A stretch of 56,021 nucleotides of DNA from Verrucomicrobiota bacterium. GTDB taxonomy: Bacteria > Verrucomicrobiota > Verrucomicrobiia > Opitutales > Opitutaceae. Of this stretch, positions 34,959 through 43,219 are shown piece after piece; position 1 is the stretch's first letter, and the number at the start of each line of letters is the position of its first letter. Where the stretch lies: positions 1 to 56,021 of the forward strand of contig JAFAAS010000086.1 of NCBI GenBank assembly GCA_023426435.1, in the 5' to 3' direction. Under the pieces are notes generated by a model that was given only the letters and a program-made list of their open reading frames with translations, searched no databases and had not been told where the DNA came from. Both the position numbers and the translations under genes were made by a program.

Positions 34959-35459
34959 TCACTCGCCCGGCTTCTTCAAAAACGGCAGCAACCGCTGCTC
35001 GAACTCTTCCTTGTGCTCCGCGCCTTCCTTGCGGTCGCGAATGTTGCCGTCGCGATCGATGATGAACGTCGTGGGAATCGCGTTGATCGGACGATCGCCC
35101 GCAAAGGCCTCCAACACCTCATCCGTCGACATCACGATGGGATAGTTGATGTTGTTCTTCGCCACGAAGCTCTTCACCAGGCTCGCTCCGCGCGGCGGCG
35201 CGTCCACGGAAATGCCCACGACCACCAGGTCGTCCTGATACTTCTCCTGCAGCTCGATGTAGCCCGGGATTTCCATGCGGCACGGCCCGCACCACGTCGC
35301 CCAGAAATCGACCACCACCACTTTGCCTTTGAACGTCTCCGAGCTCACCGCCTTGCCACTCGGGTCTTTCAAGGTCCACGAGGGCGCCGGCCGCGCCGAC
35401 GCGAGCGCCGCACCGGCCAGCGCGAGGGAAACAACAAGGAACGTGCGTAGTGTTTTCAT
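34959..35459 (-). CDS. TlpA-like thiol-disulfide oxidoreductase, exported
   Basis: The 166-residue protein has a signal peptide (residues 1-22, ending ASA). A thioredoxin fold follows, with VVVDFWATWCGPCRMEIPGY and the cis-proline in INAIPTTFIIDRDG. It acts in the periplasm on disulfides, for example in cytochrome c maturation or envelope protein repair. It directly precedes deoC (13 bp) and may share its promoter, although no functional link is evident. Confidence 0.93.
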   Translation of the reverse strand: MKTLRTFLVVSLALAGAALASARPAPSWTLKDPSGKAVSSETFKGKVVVVDFWATWCGPCRMEIPGYIELQEKYQDDLVVVGISVDAPPRGASLVKSFVAKNNINYPIVMSTDEVLEAFAGDRPINAIPTTFIIDRDGNIRDRKEGAEHKEEFEQRLLPFLKKPGE

Positions 35460-35514
35460 GGAGACAGATGTGTGAGCGATGATGATCCCGCAGCCGCGCC
35501 GCGGGGAAACCGCC

Positions 35515-36420
35515 TTACGTTGCAGCCCTTTCCACCGGCGGCAAATCCAGCCCGAGGATCTCGATGAACTTCTTCATCGCCGGCGTCAGCACGCGTCCTT
35601 TGCGATGCAAAATCGCGAGCGGCCGGGTGAAGTCCTTCCCCTTGAAATGAATCGCGGCGAGCGTCCCTTGCTGCACTTCCTGCTGCACCGTCGCCTGCGG
35701 CACGATCGCCACGCCGTGATCGATCTCCACCGCGCGTTTCACCGTCTCGATATTGTCGAACTCCATCACCGGCTCGATCTCGAGTTTGTTGTCGCGGAAA
35801 ATCTGGTCGACCGCCTTGCGCGTCGGGATGTCCGGATCGAAGCCGATGAAGCGCTGCGCCGCGAGTTGCTTGAGCTCCAACTCGCCCACCTTCGCCAGCG
35901 GATGATTCGGATGCGCGATCAATACCAGATGATCGTTCCGAAACGGCAGCACTTCGATCTGACGCTGCTTCACCGGAAACGCCACCAACCCGAAATCCAC
36001 CGAGTTGTGCAGGATGTCCTCATACACGAGGTTCGACCGGCGATACTCCACGCGCACATTCACCGAGGGATAATCGTGCAGGAACTTTTTGATGAAGGGC
36101 GGCAGCTCGTGCAGCCCGATCGAATAAATCGTCGAAATGCGAATCGTCCCGCTGATCACCTTCTTCATTTCCTGCAACTCGCTCAGCAGCTTGTCGTAGG
36201 TGTGCAGCATCTCCTTCGCCGACTCATAAACCCGCTGACCTTCCCGCGTGAGCTGAAACTGCTTTTGGCTCCGATCGATCAACAGCGTCTTGAAGTGCCG
36301 CTCCATCGCCCGCGCCTGCTGGCTCACCGCCGATTGCGTGATGCCATTCAACTTGGCCGACTTCGAAAAACTCTTCGTCTCGACGAGGTCGGCGAAAATT
36401 TTAAAATTCTCAATTTGCAT
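35515..36420 (-). CDS. LysR-family transcriptional regulator
   Basis: The 301-residue protein begins directly with the winged helix (MQIENFKIFADLVETKSFSK, then TQSAVSQQARAMER). It continues with a CysB/CysL-like effector domain (RISTIYSIGLHELPPFIKKF). It is divergent from the yggS gene across 64 bp, so it could regulate that gene or itself. No target site is obvious. Downstream lies the TlpA-deoC cluster on the same strand, with a 55-bp gap. Confidence 0.93.
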   Translation of the reverse strand: MQIENFKIFADLVETKSFSKSAKLNGITQSAVSQQARAMERHFKTLLIDRSQKQFQLTREGQRVYESAKEMLHTYDKLLSELQEMKKVISGTIRISTIYSIGLHELPPFIKKFLHDYPSVNVRVEYRRSNLVYEDILHNSVDFGLVAFPVKQRQIEVLPFRNDHLVLIAHPNHPLAKVGELELKQLAAQRFIGFDPDIPTRKAVDQIFRDNKLEIEPVMEFDNIETVKRAVEIDHGVAIVPQATVQQEVQQGTLAAIHFKGKDFTRPLAILHRKGRVLTPAMKKFIEILGLDLPPVERAAT

Positions 36421-36484
36421 GGTTCGCTCGCGGTTCCCTGATCATTACAAGGCCTAATTCTGCGAGCCCAACAAGCAATGCTCA

Positions 36485-37180
36485 ATGCTCCCGACTTATA
36501 ACGAATTTTGTGACAGGCTCGCGGAAATTCACCGCGAGATCGCCGCGGCCTGCCATCTCGCCGGACGCGATCCCGCCTCCGTCACTCTCCTTCCCGTCAC
36601 CAAAACCCACCCCGCGGAAGCCGCCGACTACGTCGCTCGCGCCGGCCTTCGCGCCGTCGGTGAAAATCGCGTGCAGGAAGCCGCCGCCAAACGCGCCCAA
36701 ACCGCCGCCGCCGTGCAATGGGAGCTCATCGGCCATCTCCAATCCAACAAAGCGCGCCTCGCCGCCGAACACTTCGATCGTATCCAAAGTGTGGATAGCG
36801 AAAAGCTTCTCCATCATCTCGATCGCGCCGCCGGCGATCTCGGCCGCACCCTGCCGATCCTCCTGCAAATCAATGCCGGTCGCGATCCCGCCAAATTCGG
36901 CGCCGAAATCGAAGACGCGCCGCGACTCCTCGATCTCGCGCTCACCAAGACTCACCTCCGCGTCGATGGCCTCATGACCATCGCTCCATTATCCGACGAT
37001 CCCGCCGTCGCCGAGCGCACGTTCGCCACCTTGCGCGAGCTCCGCGACACCCTCGCCTCCAAAACGCGTGCCCCGCTCCACGAGCTCTCGATGGGCATGA
37101 GCGGAGATTTCGCCGCCGCCATCGCCGCGGGAAGCACCCTCATCCGCATCGGCACCGCCCTTTTTGGCCATCGCGCATGA
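36485..37180 (+). CDS. yggS: YggS-family pyridoxal phosphate homeostasis protein
   Basis: The 231-residue protein is a single alanine-racemase-like barrel. The PLP lysine is in LLPVTKTHPAE (residue about 40). GENRVQEAAAKR, HLQSNKAR and LSMGMSGDFAAAIAAGSTLIRIGTALFG are all family landmarks. It buffers cellular PLP rather than catalysing a known reaction. The gene begins at the ATG at 36485, with no strong ribosome-binding site. Confidence 0.93.
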   Translation: MLPTYNEFCDRLAEIHREIAAACHLAGRDPASVTLLPVTKTHPAEAADYVARAGLRAVGENRVQEAAAKRAQTAAAVQWELIGHLQSNKARLAAEHFDRIQSVDSEKLLHHLDRAAGDLGRTLPILLQINAGRDPAKFGAEIEDAPRLLDLALTKTHLRVDGLMTIAPLSDDPAVAERTFATLRELRDTLASKTRAPLHELSMGMSGDFAAAIAAGSTLIRIGTALFGHRA

Positions 37181-37363
37181 GCAACCCGTGGTCGCGGAAC
37201 ACGTAAGCATTTCACCCTTCACGCCGCCCGCGTTTCTCACCTGCAATTCTGCCCTCCCCGCCCTCCGTCAGCCCCTCGTAACGCAATCATTAAATCTGAT
37301 GCCCGGAAAGTTTCCGGATTGCGGCATGGGGGAATTCATTTTCTTTCCCGCGACGTGGAAACG

Positions 37364-38221
37364 GTGAAATTGAGTGACGCTCGACGGGAAGCGCTCATGG
37401 GTCTGCTCGACGACGCGACGCCTTCGGTGCGCAAGGCGCTGCTGACGCTCTTCAACGATCTGGGCGCGCCCGGTCTGCAGTTCCTCCAGGAGGTCGCTCA
37501 CGGCTCGCATCGCGTGCTCGCGCGTCACGCCAACTGGTATCTCGAAGAGCTCCGTTTCTCCGATCCCGTCGCCGAATTCCGCGGCTTCATCCGCTCGCTG
37601 AATTACGAACTCGAAACGGGCGCATTTCTCCTCAGCCGCACCGTCTCGCCCGGCCTCGATGTCGCCGCCTGCTGCGCCACCCTCGACCAGATCGCCAACC
37701 GCTGCCGCGATCTCATCACGCAGCCGGCCACCATCCGCGAACAGTGCCGCACCATCAACCGCGTGCTCTTTCACGAGTGGGGCTTCCACGGCAACGTCGA
37801 CAACTACACCGATCCGCTCAACAGCCTGATCGACCACGTCCTCGCCCGCCGCAAAGGCATTCCGATCTCGCTCAGCACCGTCTATCTTCTCGTCGCCGAG
37901 CGCCTCGGCATCGAGCTCGAGCCCGTCGGTCTCCCCGGCCACTTCATCGTCGGCTGCTTCACCGAATCGAAGCCGTTCTTCGTCGATCCTTTCGATCGTG
38001 GTATCTTTTTGGATACGGATGAGGTCTTCGCCCTCCTCCGCGCCAACAAGATCGTGCCGAAAAGCTCGGATCTCATGCCGACTCCGATCCGCGAGGTCCT
38101 CTGCCGCAGCTGCCGCAATCTCGTGAATCACTACCGCGCCGCCGGCGACACCGATCACGCCAAACTTTTCGCCAGCTTCGTCGAGGAGTTCGACTCCGCC
38201 TACGAAAAGCACACGACGTAA
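37364..38221 (+). CDS. SirB1/transglutaminase-like protein
   Basis: About 285 residues. An N-terminal helical region precedes a transglutaminase-like core with NRVLFHEWGFHGNVDNYTDP, RRKGIPISLSTVYLLVAERLG, the histidine in GLPGHFIVG and FVDPFDRG. This is the SirB1 N-terminal family, whose molecular role is poorly known. The usual catalytic Cys is not evident in this copy. The start is uncertain: GTG 37364, GTG 37355 or TTG 37319, the last just after a CCGGAAA-G-TTTCCGG palindrome at 37303-37317. Confidence 0.88.
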   Translation: MKLSDARREALMGLLDDATPSVRKALLTLFNDLGAPGLQFLQEVAHGSHRVLARHANWYLEELRFSDPVAEFRGFIRSLNYELETGAFLLSRTVSPGLDVAACCATLDQIANRCRDLITQPATIREQCRTINRVLFHEWGFHGNVDNYTDPLNSLIDHVLARRKGIPISLSTVYLLVAERLGIELEPVGLPGHFIVGCFTESKPFFVDPFDRGIFLDTDEVFALLRANKIVPKSSDLMPTPIREVLCRSCRNLVNHYRAAGDTDHAKLFASFVEEFDSAYEKHTT

Positions 38222-38235
38222 TTTCCGGTTCCAGG

Positions 38236-38307
38236 TTCTCGATTTTCGATTTTGCCCGTCATCGACGCCGCCGCTTCAATCGAAAATCTGAAATCGAAAA
38301 TCGAGAA
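38236..38307. repeat. 17-bp perfect inverted repeat around the aroE start
   Basis: TTCTCGATTTTCGATTT (38236-38252) is exactly complementary to 38291-38307, with 38 bases between. The left arm ends at the first base of the putative TTG start. The same ATCGAAAATC motif occurs in the cluster at 40204-40237. It could be a small transposon-like repeat or form an RNA hairpin over the start of aroE. Confidence 0.75.
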
Positions 38308-39214
38308 TTCCAGCGTTCTTACCCTCGGCGACCTCGAGTCCTGGTCCTTCGACGGCACCGCCCTCGCCGTCCTCGGCCAGCCGATCAAGCACTCGATCAG
38401 CCCGGCGATGCACAACGCCGCGCTGTCCGCCGCCGCCGCTCACGATCCGCGCTTCTCGCCATGGCGCTACTTCCGCTTCGAGGTGGCTCCCGCCGATCTC
38501 CCCGAGGCCCTCGCCGTCCTTCACGCGAAACGTTTCCGCGGCCTCAACCTCACCGTTCCGCACAAGGTCATCGCGATCGACCACGTCGTCGACATCGCCC
38601 CCGCCGCGCGCCCCGTCGGCGCCGTCAACAGCCTGCTCTGGACCGAGCGCGGCTGGCTCGGTCACAACACCGATGGCTACGGTCTCGCCTCCGGCCTGCG
38701 CGACAACCTGGCCGTCGAACTCGCCGGCAACCACGTGATTCTTCTCGGCGCCGGCGGCGCCGCGCGCGGCGCCGCCATCGAATGCCTCCAACGTCGTTGC
38801 GCCTCCCTCGCCATCGCCAATCGCACCGCCACCAATCTCGACGCGCTCCTCGCCACCATCGCGCCCACCGCCCACGGCATTCCGCTGCGTGGTTTTTCTC
38901 CGGATACACCACCCGCCGACCTCCCCGCCAACGCCATCGTCATCAACGCCACCAGCGCCGGACTCCGCCCCACCGACGCCCCGCCGATCGACCTCGCCGC
39001 GCTTCCGCGTCCGCTCGCCGTTTACGACATGATCTACAATCCGCCGCAAACCCCGCTCCTCCGCCGCGCCGCCGAACTCGACCTCCCGCACGCTCACGGC
39101 CTTTCGATGCTCGTCCACCAAGGCGCCAAATCCCTCGAGATCTGGACCGGCCTCCCCGCCGCCCAAACCGCGCCCACCATGTCCACCGCCGCCCGCACCG
39201 CCCTCGGCCTCTAA
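38252..39214 (+). CDS. aroE: Shikimate 5-dehydrogenase
   Basis: Up to 320 residues. The substrate domain has LGQPIKHSISPAMHNAAL and LNLTVPHK with the catalytic Lys. The NADP domain has ILLGAGGAARGAAIEC, NRT and YDMIYNPPQTPLL. The enzyme reduces 3-dehydroshikimate to shikimate in aromatic amino-acid synthesis. The first 20 or so residues (MPVIDAAASIENLKSKIENS) are encoded by a repeat, so the true start may be further in, near VLTLGDLESW. The downstream prepilin peptidase gene begins 50 bp later, after a pyrimidine-rich stretch. Confidence 0.95.
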   Translation: MPVIDAAASIENLKSKIENSSVLTLGDLESWSFDGTALAVLGQPIKHSISPAMHNAALSAAAAHDPRFSPWRYFRFEVAPADLPEALAVLHAKRFRGLNLTVPHKVIAIDHVVDIAPAARPVGAVNSLLWTERGWLGHNTDGYGLASGLRDNLAVELAGNHVILLGAGGAARGAAIECLQRRCASLAIANRTATNLDALLATIAPTAHGIPLRGFSPDTPPADLPANAIVINATSAGLRPTDAPPIDLAALPRPLAVYDMIYNPPQTPLLRRAAELDLPHAHGLSMLVHQGAKSLEIWTGLPAAQTAPTMSTAARTALGL

Positions 39215-39264
39215 TCTTTCTCTTCCTCTTTCTCTTAATCTTTCTCCCCCTCACCGCACCCCAA

Positions 39265-40179
39265 GTGAACGCCGAAACCTTCCACGAAGTCTCCTACGCC
39301 TTTCCGTGGTTCTTCCCCGCGGTCGCGTTCATCTTCGGCGCGTGCATCGGCAGTTTCCTCAACGTCGTCATCTACCGCCTGCCCGCCGAAAAATCCCTCG
39401 TCCGCCCCGGTTCGCACTGCGCCTGCGGCACACCGATCAAGTGGCACGACAACATCCCCATCCTCAGCTGGTTCCTCCTCCGCGGTCGCGCCCGCTGCTG
39501 CGGTCGTCGTTACTCGTTCCGTTATCCGTTCGTCGAACTCCTCACCGCCGCGCTCTTTCTCGCGTGCTGGCTGCACTTCCCTCCCGCCAAAGCAATTTGC
39601 GGTATGATCTTCGTCAGCGGACTCGTCGCCGCGACGTTCATCGATCTCGACCACCTCATCATCCCCGACGTCTTCACACTCGGCGGCGGTGTCCTCGGCG
39701 TCGTCCTTTCATTTTTTGTCCCTTCCCTGCACGGCCACAACACCGACCTCTTCCTCATCGACGCGATGCGCTCCGGCATCGACTCCCTGCAAGGTCTGCT
39801 CGTCGGCTCCGGTGTTGTCCTCTGGATCGCACTGCTCGCCGAGGCCGTCCTCAAAAAAGAAGCGATGGGATTCGGTGACGTAAAATTCGCCGGCGCCATC
39901 GGCGCGTTCTGCGGCTGGCAGGGCGCCGTCTTCGCCCTCTTCGGCGGCGCCATCGTCGGAGTCGTCTGGGTCAGCCTCGCACTCGCCTGGCAAAAACTCT
40001 CCGGCCGCACCGCCCCCATCGCCCCCAAAACCGAAACACCCGAAGGCGAAGCCGCCCCGATCGGCTTCGGCGTTCACGTCCCTTTCGGCCCCATGCTAGC
40101 GATCGCCGCCGCGCTCTATTTTCTCTTCTTCCAGCCCGCGATTACGGCCTGGTTCGCGGAGTTTACCGCGCTGTTCTGA
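39265..40179 (+). CDS. Prepilin peptidase (A24 family)
   Basis: The 304-residue inner-membrane aspartic protease has FIFGACIGSFLNVVIYRLP at the start. A four-cysteine zinc region follows (CACGTPIKWHDNIP and RCCG). The two catalytic aspartates lie in TFIDLDHLIIPD and GFGDVKF. It cleaves and methylates type IV pilin or type II secretion pseudopilin leaders. No pilin genes are in the window. The open frame runs much further upstream through aroE in another frame; GTG 39265 (VNAETFHEV) is the first plausible start and has no clear ribosome-binding site. Confidence 0.93.
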   Translation: MNAETFHEVSYAFPWFFPAVAFIFGACIGSFLNVVIYRLPAEKSLVRPGSHCACGTPIKWHDNIPILSWFLLRGRARCCGRRYSFRYPFVELLTAALFLACWLHFPPAKAICGMIFVSGLVAATFIDLDHLIIPDVFTLGGGVLGVVLSFFVPSLHGHNTDLFLIDAMRSGIDSLQGLLVGSGVVLWIALLAEAVLKKEAMGFGDVKFAGAIGAFCGWQGAVFALFGGAIVGVVWVSLALAWQKLSGRTAPIAPKTETPEGEAAPIGFGVHVPFGPMLAIAAALYFLFFQPAITAWFAEFTALF

Positions 40180-40203
40180 GATCTCTCCTTTTACCCCTCG
40201 CCC

Positions 40204-40237
40204 AAATCGAAAATCCAAAATCGAAATTCGAAAATCC
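40204..40237. repeat. Degenerate AATCGAAAATC repeat between two convergent genes
   Basis: Four overlapping variants of AAATCGAAAATCC lie between the prepilin peptidase stop and the galK stop. The pattern matches the arms of the inverted repeat at aroE (38236-38307). Confidence 0.55.
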
Positions 40238-40238
40238 C

Positions 40239-41390
40239 TCACCCAATCACCGCCGCACCATCCCCCGTCCGCGTCTGCAACACATCCGGCGCCGCCCCAA
40301 ATTTCTTCTCATACGCCCGCGCCACTTTTCTCGCCTGCGCCGCCGTAAACGCATCCGACGTCAGCGCCATCACCGCGCCGCCAAATCCGCCCCCCGTCAG
40401 CCGCGCTCCATAAACGTTCGGTGTTTTCACCAGCTCCTCCACGAGGAAATCCAACTCCGGCGTGCTGTTCTCGAAGAGCGTCCGCGAGCTCTCGTGCGAA
40501 GCCGTCAACAGCTTCCCCACGCGCTCGAGATTCCCCCGCTTCAACGCCCGCACCGTCGCATCCACCCGCGCGATCTCTTCGATCACATGACGCGCGCGTT
40601 TATAGATCTCCGGCTTCAACTTCTCCCGCGCCGTCTCCAGCTGCTCGATCGTCGCATCCGCCAGCCACGCCACCCCGAGCGCCTTCGCCGCCGCCATGCA
40701 GGCTTTGTGACGCGCCGCATAAAACCCGTCCACCAGCGCATGCTTCGTATGCGTGTTGAAAATCCAGAACCGCGCCTCCGCCGGCATCGGCACCGTCGCA
40801 AACTTCGGCCCGCGACAATCGATCCACACGAGCCGTCCTTCTTTTCCAAAACCGGAAACACCTTGATCGAGAATCCCGCACGGCACGCCGACGAAATGAT
40901 TCTCCGCATGACGCCCCACCTTCACCACCGTCTCACGCGACGGCTCCTCGCCCGTCATCGATAGAAACGCCAGCGCCGACGACAACTCCAGCGCCGCGCT
41001 GCTGCTCAATCCCGCGCCCAGCGGCAAATCCGACGTCACATAATAATCGAAACCTCCCGGCGTCTTCAGCCCAAACTCCGGCAGCGCCGCGATCACGCCA
41101 AGCGGATAGTTCAACCAGCTCAGCGCGCCTTTCTGCTTCAGCGGACGTCCCACCGGCACGGATACAACCCGCCCGTTCATGCTGCTGCAAAACCGCCACC
41201 GCCGATCCTCCCGCGGCGCGATCGCCACCGTCACGCTCCGATCGATCGCCGCTCCAAGCACGGTCCCGCCGTTGTAGTCCGTGTGATTGCCGATGAACTC
41301 GATGCGCCCCGGCGCCCGCACCACCGCCGCGGGCTTGCGCCCAAATGCCTTCGCGAAGTCCCGCCGGATTTTGTTGAGCGATTCAGCCAC
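40239..41390 (-). CDS. galK: Galactokinase
   Basis: The 383-residue GHMP kinase has the galactose-binding N-terminal motif APGRIEFIGNHTDYNGGTVL, the ATP-binding LPLGAGLSSSAALE and the C-terminal TGGGFGGAVMAL. The family's catalytic Asp lies in GILDQGVSGFG. It phosphorylates galactose at C1 in the Leloir pathway; no other Leloir gene is visible here. Start GTG 41390 has GAGGTGA upstream, and it lies 15 bp after the HU gene. Confidence 0.95.
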   Translation of the reverse strand: MAESLNKIRRDFAKAFGRKPAAVVRAPGRIEFIGNHTDYNGGTVLGAAIDRSVTVAIAPREDRRWRFCSSMNGRVVSVPVGRPLKQKGALSWLNYPLGVIAALPEFGLKTPGGFDYYVTSDLPLGAGLSSSAALELSSALAFLSMTGEEPSRETVVKVGRHAENHFVGVPCGILDQGVSGFGKEGRLVWIDCRGPKFATVPMPAEARFWIFNTHTKHALVDGFYAARHKACMAAAKALGVAWLADATIEQLETAREKLKPEIYKRARHVIEEIARVDATVRALKRGNLERVGKLLTASHESSRTLFENSTPELDFLVEELVKTPNVYGARLTGGGFGGAVMALTSDAFTAAQARKVARAYEKKFGAAPDVLQTRTGDGAAVIG

Positions 41391-41405
41391 GCGTCACCTC
41401 GCGCT

Positions 41406-41681
41406 TCATGCCACCGCCCGCAACGTCTGCCCCGCCTTGAAGCGCACCGTCTTCATCGCGCGAATCTTCATCGGCTGCTTCGTATGCGGATTGAACCCAC
41501 GCCGCGCCGCGCGCGTCGCCACCGAAAACGCGCCGAAGCCGACCAGCTGCACTTCTTTGTCCCGCTTCAATCCACGCGTCACTCCCGCGAGCACCGCATC
41601 GACGGCGCGTTCCGCCGCTGCATTCGAGGTTTCGCCTCCGAGCAGCTTCTGCACTTCGTCGACCAGTTCGGCTTTGTTCAT
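41406..41681 (-). CDS. HU/IHF-family DNA-binding protein
   Basis: The 91-residue protein matches the bacterial histone-like fold. It has MNKAELVDEVQKLLG at the N-terminus, VQLVGFGAFSV and the DNA-arm region RRGFNPHTKQPMKI. The C-terminal MKTVRFKAGQTLRAV is also typical. Dimeric, bends DNA. It is apparently co-transcribed with galK, an unusual pairing that may be accidental. Confidence 0.95.
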   Translation of the reverse strand: MNKAELVDEVQKLLGGETSNAAAERAVDAVLAGVTRGLKRDKEVQLVGFGAFSVATRAARRGFNPHTKQPMKIRAMKTVRFKAGQTLRAVA

Positions 41682-41762
41682 CGTCGCGTCTCAGCTTGAG
41701 CCGCCGAACACACGCCCGCCGGCGTCGACGGTCAAACCCTTTCACGTTGCCCGCGGCTAACT

Positions 41763-41966
41763 TCAGGGAATCTGCCCCGACGTCTCACCCGCGCGTCCCT
41801 TCACCACCACCTGCAGCAAATGCCGCATCGCCTCCGTCCGCGTGATCCCTCGCTCCTCCGCCAGCTGATCCGCCCGCTTCGCGAGTTGTCTCGCCATCGT
41901 CTCCGCCTGCGGCCCCGACGCACCCAGCCGCCGACAAAGCTCAACCAGCTGCTCGTGCTCGCTCAC
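41763..41966 (-). CDS. Small hypothetical protein (67 residues)
   Basis: It starts at a GTG that overlaps the ygfZ stop codon (GTGA), so it is translationally coupled. The sequence is helical and charged (ELCRRLGASGPQAETMARQL, ADQLAEERGITRTEAMRHLL). The second half resembles a ribbon-helix-helix or regulator-like helix, but no family is clear. Confidence 0.65.
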   Translation of the reverse strand: MSEHEQLVELCRRLGASGPQAETMARQLAKRADQLAEERGITRTEAMRHLLQVVVKGRAGETSGQIP

Positions 41967-42859
41967 GTCTCCCACTCTCCCGGAAACCACGACACGACTT
42001 CCGCTCCACCTTCCGCCCACGCCAGCCCCGCCTCTTTGCGCACATTCAACAACGACACCAACGCCAGCCCCACAAACCCGTCCCCACTCCTCACCACGCT
42101 GCGCAACTCGCCCACCTTCCGCTCGCCTTGAAACAAATCCGCCGGCACGCCCGGCGTTTCGCCATTCCCCCGCACGCGCACCAACCGCCGCCGCACCTGC
42201 CCCATCGACTTCAACCGCGCCATCACCTCCTGCCCCAAATAACAGCCTTTATTATACGAGATCGCCGTCGTCTCCAACCCGCCTTCGTTCGGCAACTCGC
42301 CCGGCCCGATATCGCGCGGCACCGCCGGAATCGCCGCCTCGATCCGCCGCCGCTCCATCTCATCCGCCGACAACTCCCGCGCCCCTGCCCATCGCCGCAC
42401 TTCCTCTTCCACCACCTCGGCCGGCAACACCCACTCCACGCACGATTCGCTCGCCCGCCGGCCGGGAAACCTCACCCCCACGCCCGCCGCGTTCTCGTTT
42501 CCCGCACGAAACAACGTCACTCCCGTCCGCGCCGCCGTCACATCTTCCACCACCACATCGTCCGCGATCACATAAGCCTCCAACCGCTCCCGAATCGCCG
42601 CCGCATCCGAGAAATAACTCCCCACCCAAATCTCCTCCGCCCCTCCGCCGCGCACCACAAAGCTATCCGCCAGCACGCGCCCTTTATGATTCAACCACAG
42701 TCCATACACCGCCCCCGCCTCGCCCAACCCGCGCAGATCATTCGTAAACTGCCCTTGCAGAAAGGACAACGCATCCGCCCCCGTCACCCGCAGCCACGCC
42801 GCCGGTTTCCACACGAAAAACTCATTCGCCCCCGTCAAAACTTCACTTGCGCTACTCAC
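41963..42859 (-). CDS. ygfZ: YgfZ/GcvT-domain folate-binding protein
   Basis: About 298 residues. The GcvT-like fold is recognised from WLRVTGADALSFLQGQFTND and from the hallmark KGCYLGQEVMARLKSMGQVRRRL, whose cysteine is conserved in YgfZ. It contributes to maturation or repair of certain iron-sulfur proteins and binds tetrahydrofolate. The open frame reaches far upstream, but GTG 42859 (VSSASEVL) is the likely start because upstream residues are unlike the family. The upstream region, 42860-43219, contains an RNA-like structure and repeats. Confidence 0.9.
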   Translation of the reverse strand: MSSASEVLTGANEFFVWKPAAWLRVTGADALSFLQGQFTNDLRGLGEAGAVYGLWLNHKGRVLADSFVVRGGGAEEIWVGSYFSDAAAIRERLEAYVIADDVVVEDVTAARTGVTLFRAGNENAAGVGVRFPGRRASESCVEWVLPAEVVEEEVRRWAGARELSADEMERRRIEAAIPAVPRDIGPGELPNEGGLETTAISYNKGCYLGQEVMARLKSMGQVRRRLVRVRGNGETPGVPADLFQGERKVGELRSVVRSGDGFVGLALVSLLNVRKEAGLAWAEGGAEVVSWFPGEWET

Positions 42860-42904
42860 GTTGATTGCGTCGGTTCCAGATGCCCTGCAGAAATTCTCGA
42901 ACTT

Positions 42905-43039
42905 TGAGTTGACGGTGGGTCGTTCCGGGCTACTTCTCAACTCATCAATTTCAACACTTCTCCCGCCTAGCGGGAGTTTTGGGGTAACTAAGAAAGCAAA
43001 GGCGGGCCGCTTAGGGGTAAGCGGCCCGCCACTTTTTTT
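42905..43039 (+). ncRNA. Candidate structured RNA (small RNA or leader) ending in a strong terminator
   Basis: In this 360-bp gap (42860-43219) the plus strand has TGAGTTGA (42905) pairing with TCAACTCA (42937). A second hairpin, CTCCCGC-CTA-GCGGGAG-TTTT, spans 42960-42980, and a terminator lies at 43001-43039. A weak -35-like TTGACG sits at 42909 with a poor -10 candidate 16 bases on. It precedes the DAHP synthase gene by 180 bp. It might be an attenuator or a small RNA; no aromatic-rich leader peptide was found. The rest of the gap has the repetitive GGATCTTGGATCTTGGAGC at about 43125-43150. Confidence 0.45.
43001..43039 (+). terminator. Strong Rho-independent terminator
   Basis: Thirteen-base perfect stem GGCGGGCCGCTTA/TAAGCGGCCCGCC with a GGGG loop, then AC and seven T. 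No plus-strand protein gene ends just before it, so it probably ends a leader or small RNA. Confidence 0.85.
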
Positions 43040-43219
43040 GCCCAAATTTCCGGATCCCCACCGCCCACGACGCTTCCGCTTCCTCCACAACGAAGCACGA
43101 GTCTTTGAACATTGGATTTTCTCTGGATCTTGGATCTTGGAGCTTGGAGCTTCTTCACTCCCCTCCGACGCGAAGCTTGCCCCGCGCCTCTCCCACGTCC
43201 CAAGCTCACCGCTCCACTC

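Noticed and set aside
37303..37317. Palindrome CCGGAAA-G-TTTCCGG before the SirB1-like gene
   Set aside because: It is short and occurs only once here, so there is no basis to assign an operator. It is noted in the start discussion only.
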